From contig SSNP01000108.1 of assembly GCA_006937955.1 (NCBI GenBank), forward strand, positions 1,574,934 through 1,638,933: a stretch of 64,000 nt of DNA, given 5' to 3'. Origin of the DNA: Pachypanchax playfairii. Its lineage: Eukaryota > Chordata > Actinopteri > Cyprinodontiformes > Aplocheilidae. Of the stretch, positions 1 through 11,427 are shown in pieces. A program made the translations under genes and the position numbers. The first letter of the stretch is position 1; every line of letters starts with the position of its first letter. The notes under the pieces are model-generated. The model was not told the DNA's origin. It was given only the letters and a program-made list of their open reading frames with translations, and made no database searches.

Positions 1-125
1 TAACACTTTGTTTTGTTTTGCATCATAACTTGCTGAAAATCTACTAATATTTTAAAGACACTACTTACAGTACATATATGGATATATAAAAACACAACTA
101 ACTTGCAAATTTAATCTGAAATGTA

Positions 126-1710
126 CAGTGGGGCAAAAAAGTATTTAGTCAGCCACCAATTGTGTAAGTTCTCCCACTTAAAAAGATCAGAGAGGCCTGT
201 AATTTTCATCATAGGTATACCTCAACTATGAGAGACAAAATGAGGAAAAAAAATCCAGAAAATCACATTGTCTGATTTTTAAAGAATTTATTTGCAAATT
301 ATGGTGGAAAATAAGTATTTGGTCAATAACAAAAGTTAATCTCAATACTTTGTTATATAGCCTTTGTTGGCAATGACAGAGGTCAAACGTTTTCTGTAAG
401 TCTTCACAAGGTTTTCACACACTGTTGCTGGTATTTTGGCCCATTCCTCCATGCAGATCTCCTCTAGAGCAGTGATGTTTTGGGGCTGACGCTGGGCAAC
501 ACGGACTTTCAACTCCCTCCAGAGATTTTCTATGGGGTTGAGATCTGGAGACTGGCTAGGCCACTCCAGGACCTTGAAATGCGTCTTACGAAGCCACTCC
601 TTCGTTGCCCGGGCGGTGTGTTTGGGATCATTGTCATGCTGAAAGACCCAGCCACGTCTCATTTTCAATGCCCTTGCTGATGGAAGGAGGTTTTCACTCA
701 AAATCTTACGATACATGGCCCCATTCATTCTTTCCTTTACACGGATCAGTCGTCCTGGTCCCCTTGCAGAAAAACAGCCCCAAAGCATGATGTTTCCACC
801 CCCATGCTTTACAGTAGGTATGGTGTTCTTTGGATCCAACTCAGCATTCTTTCCCCTCCAAACACGACAAGTTGAGTTTCTACCAAAAAGTTCTATTTTG
901 GTTTCATCTGACCATATGATGTTCTCCCAATCCTCTTCTGGATCATCCAAATGCTCTCTAGCAAACCGCAGACGGGCCTGGACGTGTCCTGGCTTCAGCA
1001 GGGGGACACGTCTGGCACTGCAGGATTTGAGTCCCTGGCGGCGTAGTGTGTTACTGATGGTAGCCTTTGTTACTTTGGTCCCAGCTCTCTGCAGGTCATT
1101 CACTAGGTCCCTCCGTGTGGTTCTGGGATTTTTGCTCACCGTTCTTGTGATCATTTTGACCCCACGGGGTGAGAACTTGCGTGGAGCCCCAGATTGAGGG
1201 AGATTATCAGTGGTCTTGTATGTCTTCCATTTTCTAATAATTGCTCCCACAGTTGATTTCTTCACACCAAGCTGCTTACCTATTGCAGATTCAGTCTTCC
1301 CAGCCTGGTGAAGGTGTACAATTTGGTTTCTGGTGTCCTTTGACAGCTCTTTGGTCTTGGCCATAGTGGAGTTTGGAGCGTGACTGTTTGAGGTTGTGGA
1401 CAGGTGTCTTTTATACTGATAACGAGTTCACACAGGTGCCATTAATACAGGTAACGAGTGGAGGACCGAGGAGCCTCTTAAAGAAGTTACAGGTCTGTGA
1501 AAGCCAGAAATGACCAAATACTTATTTTCCACCATAATTTGCAAATAAATTCTTTAAAAATCAGACAATGTGATTTTCTGGATTTTTTTTCCTCATTTTG
1601 TCTCTCATAGTTGAGGTATACCTATGATGAAAATTACAGGCCTCTCTGATCTTTTTAAGTGGGAGAACTTACACAGTTGGTGGCTGACTAAATACTTTTT
1701 TGCCCCACTG
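126..1710 (-). mobile_element. Complete Tc1/mariner transposon with 200-bp terminal inverted repeats
   Basis: The element is 1585 bp, bounded by TA dinucleotides at 124-125 and 1711-1712. The ends start CAGTGGGGCAAAAAAGTATT and are inverted over about 200 bp (126-325 against 1511-1710); I found one mismatch between the arms by eye. A DD34E transposase lies between them on the minus strand. Long repeats, TA target and one intronless gene are typical of fish Tc1-like elements. Near-perfect arms and an open gene point to recent insertion. A second, nearly identical copy lies at 42282-42762 in the opposite orientation. Confidence 0.97.
342..1364 (-). CDS. Tc1-like DDE transposase, intact, 340 aa
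   Basis: Cut-and-paste transposase that should bind the flanking inverted repeats and move the element into TA sites in the nucleus. Residues about 12-46 and 65-112 form two helix-turn-helix regions of the paired-like DNA-binding domain, separated by a basic SGAPRK linker (58-63) in the place of the usual GRPR motif. The catalytic triad is complete: D153 in WSDE, D244 in HDND and E279 in NPIEN, with 34 residues between the last two (DD34E). The glycine-rich box HGGGNIMLWG is at 187-196. Length matches the family norm of about 340 aa, and the start MAKTKELSKD is typical. There is no stop, frameshift or missing key residue, so it could be active. The 146 bp between start codon and right repeat presumably holds the promoter. 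Confidence 0.97.
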   Translation of the reverse strand: MAKTKELSKDTRNQIVHLHQAGKTESAIGKQLGVKKSTVGAIIRKWKTYKTTDNLPQSGAPRKFSPRGVKMITRTVSKNPRTTRRDLVNDLQRAGTKVTKATISNTLRRQGLKSCSARRVPLLKPGHVQARLRFAREHLDDPEEDWENIIWSDETKIELFGRNSTCRVWRGKNAELDPKNTIPTVKHGGGNIMLWGCFSARGPGRLIRVKERMNGAMYRKILSENLLPSARALKMRRGWVFQHDNDPKHTARATKEWLRKTHFKVLEWPSQSPDLNPIENLWRELKVRVAQRQPQNITALEEICMEEWAKIPATVCENLVKTYRKRLTSVIANKGYITKY

Positions 1711-1844
1711 TACTTCCCCTTAAACACTTTTTTTAAACATACAGGATATACAAAAATAAAAGAATATTAATATATTATTAATATTTAATATTGTTTTTCA
1801 AGGATTTTTTTATAGAGCTACATTGTCAGTCAATGTCTATATTT

Positions 1845-2042
1845 GCTTATTCCTGTTTATGGTCGAGGGCAGCTGCTTTCTATCTTAAGCAGTCATTGGA
1901 TGAAAGGCGGGGTTACACCTGGACAGGTCACCATTTCATCACAGGGCGGCATATATGCAGAGAACCAGTTATACACACTCACCCAGGACCTTCTCACTGC
2001 AAGGCAACAGAGCTACCCACTGCTCCACCATGCAGCCCAAGC
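1845..2042 (-). repeat. Teleost tRNA-derived SINE, degraded, reverse orientation
   Basis: Contains the recognisable body of a very common fish SINE read in reverse: a stretch like GCGGGGTTACACCTGGACAG followed by TCACAGGGC, then a tRNA-like head ending in CCACTGCTCCACC. Internal parts are lost. It carries no gene; short open frames here are incidental. Confidence 0.6.
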
Positions 2043-2235
2043 TACACTGTATTCACTAAATATTTGATCACAACTTTTTGACACTGATCCATCATTTGTT
2101 CAGAAAAATACCAGAATTTTTAAATTAATCTTTTTTGTTTGTTTATTTGGAATAGTTTTTCCCCTATTTGTGAAATTGACATTTTCAGGTTGGACCCATC
2201 TCTTGCCCATTGACTGCTAGAGATATAGGCACCAG

Positions 2236-3403
2236 CAGGGGAGGATTTAGGTGTGCAGGGGCCCCTAGGCTACACTTGTCTGAGGCCCCCCCACACCCTC
2301 TGCTCGACCAGTGGGGGCCCCCAGAACACTTTTAACTAGCCAATGGGGGCCCCTGGGCTCAAGCCATGTCTAGCATGTGCATTAAGCTGGGCCTGCACAC
2401 AAGGACAGTGAACTACCTGCGTACTAACAAAAAGTGCAGGAGTTCATATGGGTTCTGGTTAAAGAACATGCATAAAGTCACTTCAGTCGTTTGTGACGTG
2501 GGATGGGGCTTATGTAAACATGTCACTGGTTTTATTTTGAAATTAAAACTGACCCCCATCACAAGAGGCTCACACCGGTGAGAAGGGTCTAGAGTCCAGC
2601 AGCAAGCTACATTCTCAGTCCCCACCCTTTTCAGGCCCACCACTCTAAAGCCTCAAACAAACCACAACACACCACATACCCACACAGTAGATATAGAATA
2701 AATGCACTAACGGCTTGCCATACACGCATTGACGTCTTACCTTGTTTGTAGGACAAAATCAACAAAAACATCAGAACACAAACCACATTTAGAGGACGTT
2801 GATGTTTGTTTTTTCTGTGCGCATGCGTGAACTTCAGACTGGTGGGGCGTAGAAGCGTCGGGGCCTCTGAGATGCGCGAGTGTGCAGCTGTATCAAGCTC
2901 AACGGTTGGCGGGCTGCACCGCGCACGTCCACCCTGCGCTCGCGCTGTTTTGGAGACAGGGCGGGCTTTGTTGTGAGAACAGATCGGAGACAGAAGACTC
3001 ACCAGGAAAAATGGCGATCGTGGGGTTCGCCGAACATCCTCCTGCCAGCCCGACCGGCACCACCGCTGCTGACACGTCCCGGTTAGCTTTGGGCCCTGGA
3101 GCTGTCGGGTGCCGGTCCGAGTCCAACCCCCACAGCAAGGGAAAGAAATGCTCCACCTGCGCGGAGAGTCAGCCCGGCAGCGGCTCGGCCTGTCCCCTGT
3201 GCCTGGTCCGGAGACTCCCGCAGGGAGCAATCAGCTACATTTAGCCTAAGAATTAGTCAGCCAATCAGCTACTGCTTTTTCCTCAATGTTTGTAATGACC
3301 AATAGAGGTCAAGGTTAAAGATCTACTGGCCTATGAGGGCCCTTTCCACACGTGGGGCCCCTATGCTGCAGCCTAGGATAGCCTGTGTATTAATCCGCGC
3401 CAG
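2236..3403. mobile_element. hAT-like non-autonomous element, 1168 bp, with 8-bp target duplication
   Basis: The two SINE halves are separated by an insertion flanked by the exact 8-bp duplication GGCACCAG (2228-2235 and 3404-3411). Its ends are imperfect inverted repeats (left CAGGGGAGGATTTA; right, read inverted, CTGGCGCGGATTAA). An 8-bp duplication with CAGGG-type ends is the hAT signature. No transposase is visible. The interior from about 2820 to 3240 is strongly CpG-rich, unlike its surroundings. Confidence 0.85.
3011..3244 (+). CDS. Short CpG-rich ORF inside the hAT-like element, unknown product
   Basis: A 77-residue frame starting MAIVGFAEHPP from an ATG in good context (AAAAATGG) and ending ISYI. 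It has Pro/Ser/Gly-rich stretches and two cysteine pairs (C47-x2-C50 and C61-x2-C64) that could form a small zinc ribbon. Local GC and CpG content is far above the surroundings and resembles a vertebrate CpG-island first exon. I do not recognise the protein. It may be a captured host first exon, a remnant of the parent element's own gene, or chance in GC-rich DNA. The open frame also continues upstream to an ATG at 2882. Confidence 0.3.
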   Translation: MAIVGFAEHPPASPTGTTAADTSRLALGPGAVGCRSESNPHSKGKKCSTCAESQPGSGSACPLCLVRRLPQGAISYI

Positions 3404-3466
3404 GGCACCAGCCTCCATGCAACCCTGCACATGAACAAGTGGGTATGGAACATGATGGATGGGTAG

Positions 3467-4015
3467 TTTTTAAATTATGACCGAAAACTTGTCTCTTAAT
3501 CCATAATTAGTCATTAGATTATCAACATGATGAGATCTGATCTGTAAAACAGAAAATATTGATTTTAAAACGTACTTTGAGTTTGGGGTAAGAAGTGATC
3601 AACAGTGCAGTTTTATAAAACAACCTACTCAGTAATGCATTACTCACAGATATTCAACTGCATGGTTCTGTAACAATTTGTATTTGTTGTTATTGAGAAT
3701 GATATTAAAGTTTCTGGGGGAATTCATCTCTAATACTTATGATCTATGCTTTAATGCCCCCTTAAATGGAGAATCAATAGTCATTATTCTTAAATATTTA
3801 ATGGCTTTTGTAATTATTTCCACAAGGAGATCATTCTGAAGAACTGACATCAGTGTTTCCTTTAGCTGATGGTACATCTATTCATATTCATACAGCTTGA
3901 CTTTTGAATTGTGAATAGATTTTCAGCACAAAGATGAGCAACAACTTCTTAGTGTGAAGTCTGTATGTTGTTGTGAAGAGATTCTGTTTTAAAAGTGTTG
4001 TGAAGGATCACTGCA
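3467..4015. other. AT-rich spacer, nothing recognised
   Basis: No long open frame, tRNA-like fold, splice-bounded frame or repeat I can name. Confidence 0.5.
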
Positions 4016-4587
4016 TTAAAGAGACCATTTCATACAAATTTCAGGACTTTGTGGTTATTTCTTAAGTATTAACCAGTAATATTAAACATTTTATATCTAA
4101 AAAACGTCAGGAAACACTGATTAACAGACCTTTCAATCTGTCTGCATTAAAATTCAGGTGGATCCGGCTGCTTCGACTGCTTCGTCAGTAGCTCGTTCAT
4201 ATTCATTATTCGAATTTGCTGGACTCTGATTGGCTAACAAACTAGCCTATCAGAGCAAGGTATACTGTTTCCTGCCCTGCTGCGCATGGCAACGTCAGAC
4301 GTCGTTTCTTCCTGTTTGCTACGTCTTAAGCTTTTTAGTGAGCAGCATTCTAGCTGCGGGAGCTGCCGAATACTAACGAACAAAGGAGTTGTGACGAAAC
4401 AGATACAAGCCGTTCGGACTCTGGAGAACTTGGGTGTTATCACCACCTGTGTAGTTTGAGAGATAAAAACTGAAAGAGAAGTTACTGACCTGTTTTCACA
4501 CCCACTATGAAGGTAAGAACACCTGTGGAGCTAAAATATTCAACAGAAACCTCTGAAAACCTGTTTTTAATGGAAGGGCCTCTTTAA
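4016..4587 (-). mobile_element. TTAA MITE family A, copy 1
   Basis: A 572-bp unit bounded by TTAA. Its terminal inverted repeats start TTAAAGAGGCC, the left end degraded to TTAAAGAGACC. Seven copies occur in this window. The TTAA target suggests a Kolobok- or piggyBac-type parent, but I cannot decide which. Read rightwards, the interior has an inverted CCAAT box (TGATTGGCTAAC), a 5'UTR-like stretch, then ATGAAG directly followed by the splice donor GTAAGA (donor GT at 4513-4514). No transposase is encoded. Confidence 0.88.
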
Positions 4588-5929
4588 GGTCATTGCCCCT
4601 CATCTGATTGGATGCACTATGCTATCAAATATTATGCAAAATCTTTGATTTGCTCAAAAGGGCAACTGGACGTCTTTTTTTATTTCTTGAAAATATTTCA
4701 CCTTTTATCAGAAAGGCTTCAGTTCTGATCGTGGTGGGGGAGTTCACAGTATGAATAGGTTCTTCACATGGGTTCCTGACACACCCTTCTCATTTGAGAG
4801 CTGAGTTATTGTTAGTTATTGCTGAGTTATTATAAAGTTATTGTTTCCTGTGACGTGTTTGTACAAGGTGTTGTGGTCAACTGTCGTCTTATGGCTTTGA
4901 TTGTTTTAAAACTGCTTTGGAATTAGAATCAGTGCAGTATTATAGGTGTTACATACATGAAATCTGAGGCCAAACCATCTGTTTAATATAGGATTTTCCC
5001 TTCTAACATGTTTGGCTTCCTTTCTTGATTAACATGTCCTGGATGACTGAGAGTCTACACAAACTTAATAGACAGGATATATATACACTTCACCCTGAAA
5101 AATCTCTAGATCTAAGGAAAAAGGTTTAAGCGCACTGTATGTTGTTATGACTATGTTATTACAATGAAAAGTTATATTAATATTATGTTATTTTATATTG
5201 ACATAAAATAATCTTCCTCTTTCTTGCATCCTGAATAGATTGAATTTCTTGGATGTTTTTTATCCATTGCTGCTTTCTACTGTAATCCTGATAAGAGCTC
5301 TTTTATTGAGTGTTGTTTATGAGCCTTATTTGATACATTGGTTTAATCAGAATCATTGTATTTTTGGCATTTAGATGATGTATTTATCCAGTTTAATTTA
5401 CTATAATTGAATGCGCCAAATTTTAGCGCCTCACTCAAGGTCAATGACACTTGTACCGGGCGCAGCAATCGGAGGACATGTGGGTGTTGTCAATTTAATC
5501 AAGCTTATTAACCTGTGGCTATGGGACTGTTTTTATAGGTCAGTCCATGGTTAATGAATATGAAGTGAGTAATCATCTTGACTGTCTTTATATAAAATTA
5601 TTTAAATCTTTTTAGAAGCCATACACATTTGGGATTTTATGCAGACACAAACGAGTATGCTTTTCTCTAAAATGACATGGAACTCTACCCCCCAAGAAAG
5701 CCTCATAACCGTTAGTAGCATTTTTAGTAAGTTCCATTTCTTTTTGTTCGTCTCGTTCAACTATCTTTTGCTTTTCTTTGGTTTACCTAGACCGTCCACT
5801 GAGTTTTACACTTAGATTTATATTTTATGTGCACAATTTCTAGCCAGTTTTATTTAGATTATGTTAGAAACTTTAGGATAACTTTTTACATTGTGTCAAA
5901 ATCATGTTTAATATAATTACCTTGACTAT
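4588..5929. other. Spacer without recognisable genes or repeats
   Basis: AT-rich, non-coding in all frames apart from short chance ORFs. A small GCGCC-containing patch near 5410-5480 stands out slightly but matches nothing I know. Confidence 0.45.
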
Positions 5930-6256
5930 ACATCCATCCATCAAATTTCTGAACCTGCTTTTTCCTGTTCAGGGTTGCAGGGAGCTGGTGCCGATCTCCA
6001 GCGGTCTTTGGGCGGGAGGCGGGGGACACCCTGGACAGGTCACCAGTCCATCACAGGGCCACACAGAGACAAACAACCACTCACACACACAGGGACAATT
6101 TAGAGTCACCAATTAACCTCTTGCATGTTTTTGGACTGTGGAAGGAAACCCGAGTCCCTGGAGAAAACCCACGCATTCACAGGGAGAACATGCAAAATTC
6201 CATGCAGAAAGGCCCCAGCCCAGATTCGAACACAGAACCTCCACGCTGCAAGAGTT
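5930..6256 (-). repeat. Teleost tRNA-SINE, reverse orientation, nearly full body
   Basis: Starts with the CATCCATCCATC tail, continues through ACACCCTGGACAGGTCACCA, ATTTAGAGTCACCAATTAAC and GGGAGAACATGCAAAATTCC, and ends in the tRNA-like head (CCCAGATTCGAACACAGAAC, degenerate B box). The head is cut short where the family A MITE begins at 6257, so the MITE sits in or against the SINE. Confidence 0.85.
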
Positions 6257-6821
6257 TTAAAGAGGCTCTTCCATTAAAAATGATTTTTCTGAAGTTTCTG
6301 TTGAATATTTTAGCTCCACAGGTGTTCTTACCTTCATAGTGGGTGTGAAAACAGGTCAACAACTTCTCTTTCAGTTTTAATCTCTGAAACTACGCAGGTG
6401 GCGATAACACCCGAGTTCGAACGGCCTGTATCTGTTTCGCCACAGCTCCTTTGTTCTTTAGTATTTGGCTGCTCCCTCAGGTGAAACCACGCCTAGCATG
6501 CTGCTGGCTAAAAGCTGTTAGCACAAGATGTAGCAAACAGGAAAAGAGAACGCCTGATGTTACCATGCACAGCGGGGCAGGAAACAGTATTCCTTGCTCT
6601 CCTAGTCTAGTTTGTTTCAATCCAGCAAATTCGAATAATGATTATGAGTGAGCTGCTGCTCAAGGCCTGACAGAACGAGACGAATTTTAATGCAGACAGA
6701 TTGAAAGGTCTGTTAATAAGTGTTTCCTAACTTTTTTTAGATATAAAATGTTTCATATTGTTGGTTAATACTTAAGAAATAACCACAAAGTCATGAAATT
6801 TGTATGAAATGGCCTCTTTAA
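6257..6821 (+). mobile_element. TTAA MITE family A, copy 2
   Basis: 565 bp with TTAA at both ends and near-consensus terminal repeats (TTAAAGAGGC at left, GGCCTCTTTAA at right). Orientation is opposite to copy 1. On the minus strand it keeps the ATGAAG|GTAAGAAC start and donor module. It begins inside the head of the neighbouring SINE. Confidence 0.9.
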
Positions 6822-8564
6822 ATAAAAGTATCATTATTAGATTAAAAACAATAATTTTTATATGTGATGCAAATACATTTAAAACTAACTAATTTGAACA
6901 GCATATGGGGAAATTGGCATATTTCACATATTTTTTTAATATAAAAATCTAAATATAAACATTTTTTGTCCAATAATAATAAAATCTCTATTACCGGTAG
7001 TCTACATCTAATCATTCAAAATGACTTCATAATCTTCTGCTGTTGGTTTAGCAACATGCATTTTTTGTCAGCTTTTTTCGAATTTATGTTTTACCTTCAT
7101 TCAAGAGGCACATTTGACTGCATCCAAGACATAAAATATGCTGTTTGAAAACATTCACCACACAGACGTTCCTTTGAACATCATCATACTTGCGGCTCCT
7201 GGGCATCACTTGTAAGCACCATTTCTTACTCGTGGTCATGAACAGAAATTCAGTTGACCAAATGACAATATTGTTAAATCTATGAAACTGATATTTAATA
7301 GCAGTGACTGAAATCAAGCTCCACTGTTTTCCCTTTCATATGTAAAAGAGATCACATGCTTTTTGCAAGTGTGATACCACGTTTGATGTAACTGGGCTGT
7401 CTGTGTCTAGGTGTCCATGACGAGGTGTGATAGAAGTGTGTGGAGAATGTTTCTGCCTGAAACAGGCAGCATCAGAACCTGATCATGTCTGATCAACAAC
7501 AGTAATTATTTCCCTTGATAATTTTTCTCAGATGAAAAAGTGTTTTGTTCAGTTCTTTTTTTATTTTTTACTACTGGGAGAAAAAAAAAACACTGAAATG
7601 CATATTTTCTCTTCCCGACTAAGCATTAGTTATCCTGAAAAGACATAAAGACGATCCCATTTGTGTGACTGATGAAATTTGTGTTGCCCTTATTGGATAC
7701 ATTACTTTGATCTATGAGGAAAGTGCATCTGTGCTCTTAGAAATAACTGAATGCAGGAAAAAAAAAAACTGTTGTCAGACAGGACAGTGTATTATCAGCT
7801 TTTCTATTCTTTTTTGGTTGCTTAAAAGAAATGTTCTTTTTAACTTTGCAAGAAGAACATTAAGTTACTTTTTTAGGTATTTTCTTTAAATTTGTTTTCT
7901 TAGATCTATTTAAAGTTACAGTTTTAGTTAGGATACTCTGTTTTTGGATTGAGAAGAAACAACATACAGTAAAAAGCTCTATTTTGCCCATCATTAGATT
8001 TTAATCCTGAAAATATTCAGTCACAGGGTGAGTTTATCTCTCTTTTTAACATGAAATTACATAAAAGTTGGGGCAGGCAAAAGTCATAACAGGAAAACCT
8101 ACAATAAAAATACACCATTAATTAGCAGATTTAAAATTAATGAACATAACATGTTCAGTTAAAATGATAGGAAAGGTCTGATGAAAATGTTTTCAAATTG
8201 AAAAGTGAGAAAACAGCATTCACTGTCAGGCTGAGTCAAGCTGCATGGGTTAATGGTGATGTTGCACCCTTTCATTGCTAGGTTAAAGATGTGGGGAGCA
8301 TTCATAAACATTGACAAACACTTGAAGTTTTGTCCAAAATAAACCTTTAGAGCATTTCATCAGTTTTATGTACAACTGAATTACATTTATGTGACTGGAA
8401 AAAGAATCTATGTTATTATTCTAACCTTGACCCAAAGTATCTGTGATTTAGCTCATGAAGGAAGTGAGCAACTTCCTTTTCTTTTCTTTTTTGAATGTGT
8501 CTGAGTAATGTCACTATGCTCACAGAGGTGATTAGATTACTAACTGTATAATCAGCCACAAAGT
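6822..8564. other. AT-rich spacer, nothing recognised
   Basis: Only short open frames; poly-A and poly-T runs are common. No repeat family or exon recognised. Confidence 0.45.
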
Positions 8565-8572
8565 GTCTAGAC

Positions 8573-8798
8573 CAGGCATCTCCAACCCTGGTCCTCGAGA
8601 GCTACTGTCCAGAAGGTTTTAGATGTGTCCCTGCTCCAACACAGCTGAATCAATTAACTGACTTACCTCTTGAGCAAGCCATCAAGTTTAGCAACGGTCT
8701 GCTAATGAGTCATTCATTTGATTCAGCTGTGTTGGAGCAGGGATGCATCTAAAACCTTCTGGACAGTAGCTCTCGAGGACCAGGGTTGGAGATGCCTG
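8573..8798. mobile_element. Palindromic hAT MITE, 226 bp
   Basis: Two arms of about 90 bp are near-perfect inverted copies, starting CAGGCATCTCCAACCCTGGT on each side around a short loop. The element is flanked by the 8-bp duplication GTCTAGAC (8565-8572 and 8799-8806), itself palindromic. An 8-bp duplication and CAGG ends indicate hAT. No coding capacity; a strong hairpin is expected. Confidence 0.9.
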
Positions 8799-8806
8799 GT
8801 CTAGAC

Positions 8807-8999
8807 ACACTCAGTATGACAGCTAAAAGACATGCCGAAGTGAAAAAAAAAATCCTAGCTCTGGGAAGATAACAGTATTTAACAAGTTCTTGTATTTGCA
8901 TCAGCACCATTCATTGGCATGTCATGGATCGCCATCATCAGGTCATGTGTTGTTTGTTTTCACTCACCTTCTTCGTATACATGGTGCAATCAGCTGTCA
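8807..8999 (+). repeat. First copy of a 193-bp direct duplication at a one-N gap
   Basis: Matches 9001-9193 throughout in my reading, with equal length and only the single N at 9000 between them. This is most simply an unmerged contig overlap, not biology. Confidence 0.93.
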
Positions 9000-9000
9000 N
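9000..9000. other. Assembly gap (single N)
   Basis: Single ambiguous base exactly between the two copies of a 193-bp duplication; marks a contig join. Confidence 0.98.
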
Positions 9001-9193
9001 ACACTCAGTATGACAGCTAAAAGACATGCCGAAGTGAAAAAAAAAATCCTAGCTCTGGGAAGATAACAGTATTTAACAAGTTCTTGTATTTGCATCAGCA
9101 CCATTCATTGGCATGTCATGGATCGCCATCATCAGGTCATGTGTTGTTTGTTTTCACTCACCTTCTTCGTATACATGGTGCAATCAGCTGTCA
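9001..9193 (+). repeat. Second copy of the 193-bp direct duplication
   Basis: Matches 8807-8999. Sequence continues normally after 9193, so this copy belongs to the right-hand contig. Confidence 0.93.
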
Positions 9194-9810
9194 TTCATCC
9201 ACCTGGTCTCTGTCATTAGGGCCATCTGTATCACCTGTTCCCTCCTATATTTAAACCTCCTTTTTGTTGTTTGTCATTGGCGACACAGTCAAGCGCCACA
9301 TAGTCACGGTTCTGTCTCGTATTGACCATAGTATTTTTTTCTGAATTTGTTTCTGTTCATAGTTCATGTCTCCTGCATATCTCTTTGGATTTGGATTACA
9401 GATTATTGGATTGATTGAAATCCTTTCAACTACTTTTTCCCACTGACTACACCTCATGGCTGCTCCTCTGGTTTTCATAAGCCATGGAATCATAGTTTCA
9501 CTCACAGAGGTAACTGACCCCATGTCTGCATTTTACACTTTGGATTCTGGATTGTTGGATTAGGATGTGGACATTTTTATGGTCATGTCATCTAACCCGT
9601 TACCTTTCTCCAGCTCCACTCAACTCGCCTCTAGTGCTGACATCATCACAGAGCCGCCCGCCCTCTGGATTCCCCCTCTCAACCCTAAATCCTCCCTTGT
9701 CATCACAAATGAACACACCTCTCTTGTGCCACAGTTACTGTTGCCCCCTCGAGACAATCCTGAAAGTGAAACCCTTCGTCATCCCATCCATATCATAATT
9801 AAAACTTGTT
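9194..9810 (+). repeat. Possible decayed LTR-retrotransposon remnant
   Basis: The texture resembles a fish Ty3/Gypsy-like LTR followed by leader: a TATA-like CTATATTTAAACC near 9248, then GGATTTGGATTACAG-type runs, then C-rich sequence around 9600-9780. No paired LTR, primer site or conserved protein motif was found. Weak call based on sequence style only. Confidence 0.25.
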
Positions 9811-11427
9811 AAACTAACAATTCTATGTTTTTCCTGTACATTCGAGCCCAACTCACAAAACAAATGCATTACAGAGGAAAGGTTTAATGAGTTCAGTTAT
9901 GGTCCGTCTCATGACGCAGGCTAATATTGTACGTGCTTGGCTTGTATGGGATATTGTTGCTTAAATGTGCTCGAGTGAAAACTACATGTAATGATTCCAG
10001 ATGACTGGAACATTTTTAAACTTTGTAGCTGTTTACTGTTAAAAATGTTGTAGTGTTGTAGAATGTTGTAATGAAGTTTGGCTCAGTAAAGTAGATTAGC
10101 TTCTTTCAGTGATGCTGTTTTTTCTTTTGTATGTAGCTGGTGCTTTCTGCAACACCACATTTGGAAAGTCTCATGTGTAAGTTCAAATTCATTTGTATAT
10201 AGACATATTCACACACATTGTTTATTGCATTGTATAGTTGCAGTTATCTTTATTCTTTTAGTTGTATGAAGTCCAAAGTTGGTGAGAGAAATCTATTGTT
10301 TTGTGATGCTCCAAGTAAAAAGCTGTTACTCACTTGTGTGTCTTACTAACTTGCACACTCAGAAAGCGACAAAAAAATAACAGCCAATATTCAGCCCAGT
10401 GAGCTTTGCTTATTGCCTCTTGGAGCACCAGCACATTTTCTCATGGAAAGATAGACGGGTAGAAATTAAGGAGATGATCACAGCAGTATTCAAGGTCAAG
10501 AGTACACATGTAAGAGAGAAACAGAGAAATCAAGAAATTGCTTTTTCATCCCTTTTGGCAAAGATAATTGTTCTGTTATTTTTCCTTACATCTATCTTTA
10601 CCACTCTGCTTCACTGTCTGCTCTGATAAGCATAAGGTTTTGGGCACATTAATTAAAAATAACACAAAACTCTCCAATAGGGAATTTAATTTACCCAAAA
10701 TAAATAAAAAGAATGGGTTGCACAATGCAACAAGCTTCATTTGAAATGAAGATTTCTGAAATCTTTAATTCTTCAGCAAAATCAAAGTTACAGATGTACC
10801 TCAAGTGCTTTTTAATGAGGAACTTAAATTTGTTCTAAAATTACTGGTTGTAGGTTTACTCAGTTAAAGCTCGCCATCCCTTTGTTCTTACAACCCTGGA
10901 GAGTGGTGAAGCGTGCCCGTGTGACAGGAAGACAATAAGTAGACTCTAATTGATACTGCCAATTATTCTGCTAGCAACAAAGTGTGGCAGTGTACAGTGA
11001 GCAGCACATTGGTTTAATTAGAAAAAGGTGTCCTGGCACTGCACCTCCACACAGTTGATGAAGAGAAGGCTGCAGTTGCTTGAGACGAGACAAGACTCAG
11101 ATGAAAGCAATAACCCATTAAACCCATACAAGGGATCTTGCAGAGTGAAAATGCCTACAGCGGCATATTACAGCAACTCTATATTCATGTAAGGACTTGC
11201 GCCTTAAAGATGTCCATGTTCCCTGAGGTTTGGGAGACTTTAATAACCCATATGCCAGAATTTCTATGGGGCCTCCTATAGACATGGAGAGAAAAAGTCA
11301 GTTCTCCTTCAGTTCTAGACTTCTATGGATTAGGACATAATAAAAATGATCTGGTTCTACAATTATACAAATATAACCTAATGTGTACAAAAGCACACAA
11401 CAGATTTCATCATGCAGTTATTTTTTA
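9811..11427. other. Spacer, no gene recognised
   Basis: Non-coding. The stretch about 10900-11170 is more even in composition than its surroundings and could be conserved non-coding DNA, but this needs alignment to other fish. Confidence 0.4.

Larger units (their letters stand above)
2180..3466 (+). repeat. tRNA-SINE 3' part split by a hAT insertion
   Basis: Sequence before 2235 (GCCCATTGACTGCTAGAGAT) and after 3404 (CACCAGCCTCCATGCAACCC, then GGTATGGAACATGATGGATG) join into the conserved 3' body and GGAT-rich tail of the teleost SINE. The 1168 bp between them is a younger hAT-like element, so the SINE is the host and is older. Confidence 0.75.

Noticed and set aside
480..1197. Plus-strand ORFs across the transposase
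   Set aside because: Shadow frames of the intact minus-strand gene.
9251..9523. 90-codon minus ORF
   Set aside because: No domain, overlaps the suspected LTR-like remnant, composition like neighbouring non-coding DNA.
9565..9812. Overlapping 77- and 81-codon ORFs in a C-rich stretch
   Set aside because: Two frames open together in low-complexity C-rich DNA; no gag-like motif, so not called as retrotransposon coding sequence.
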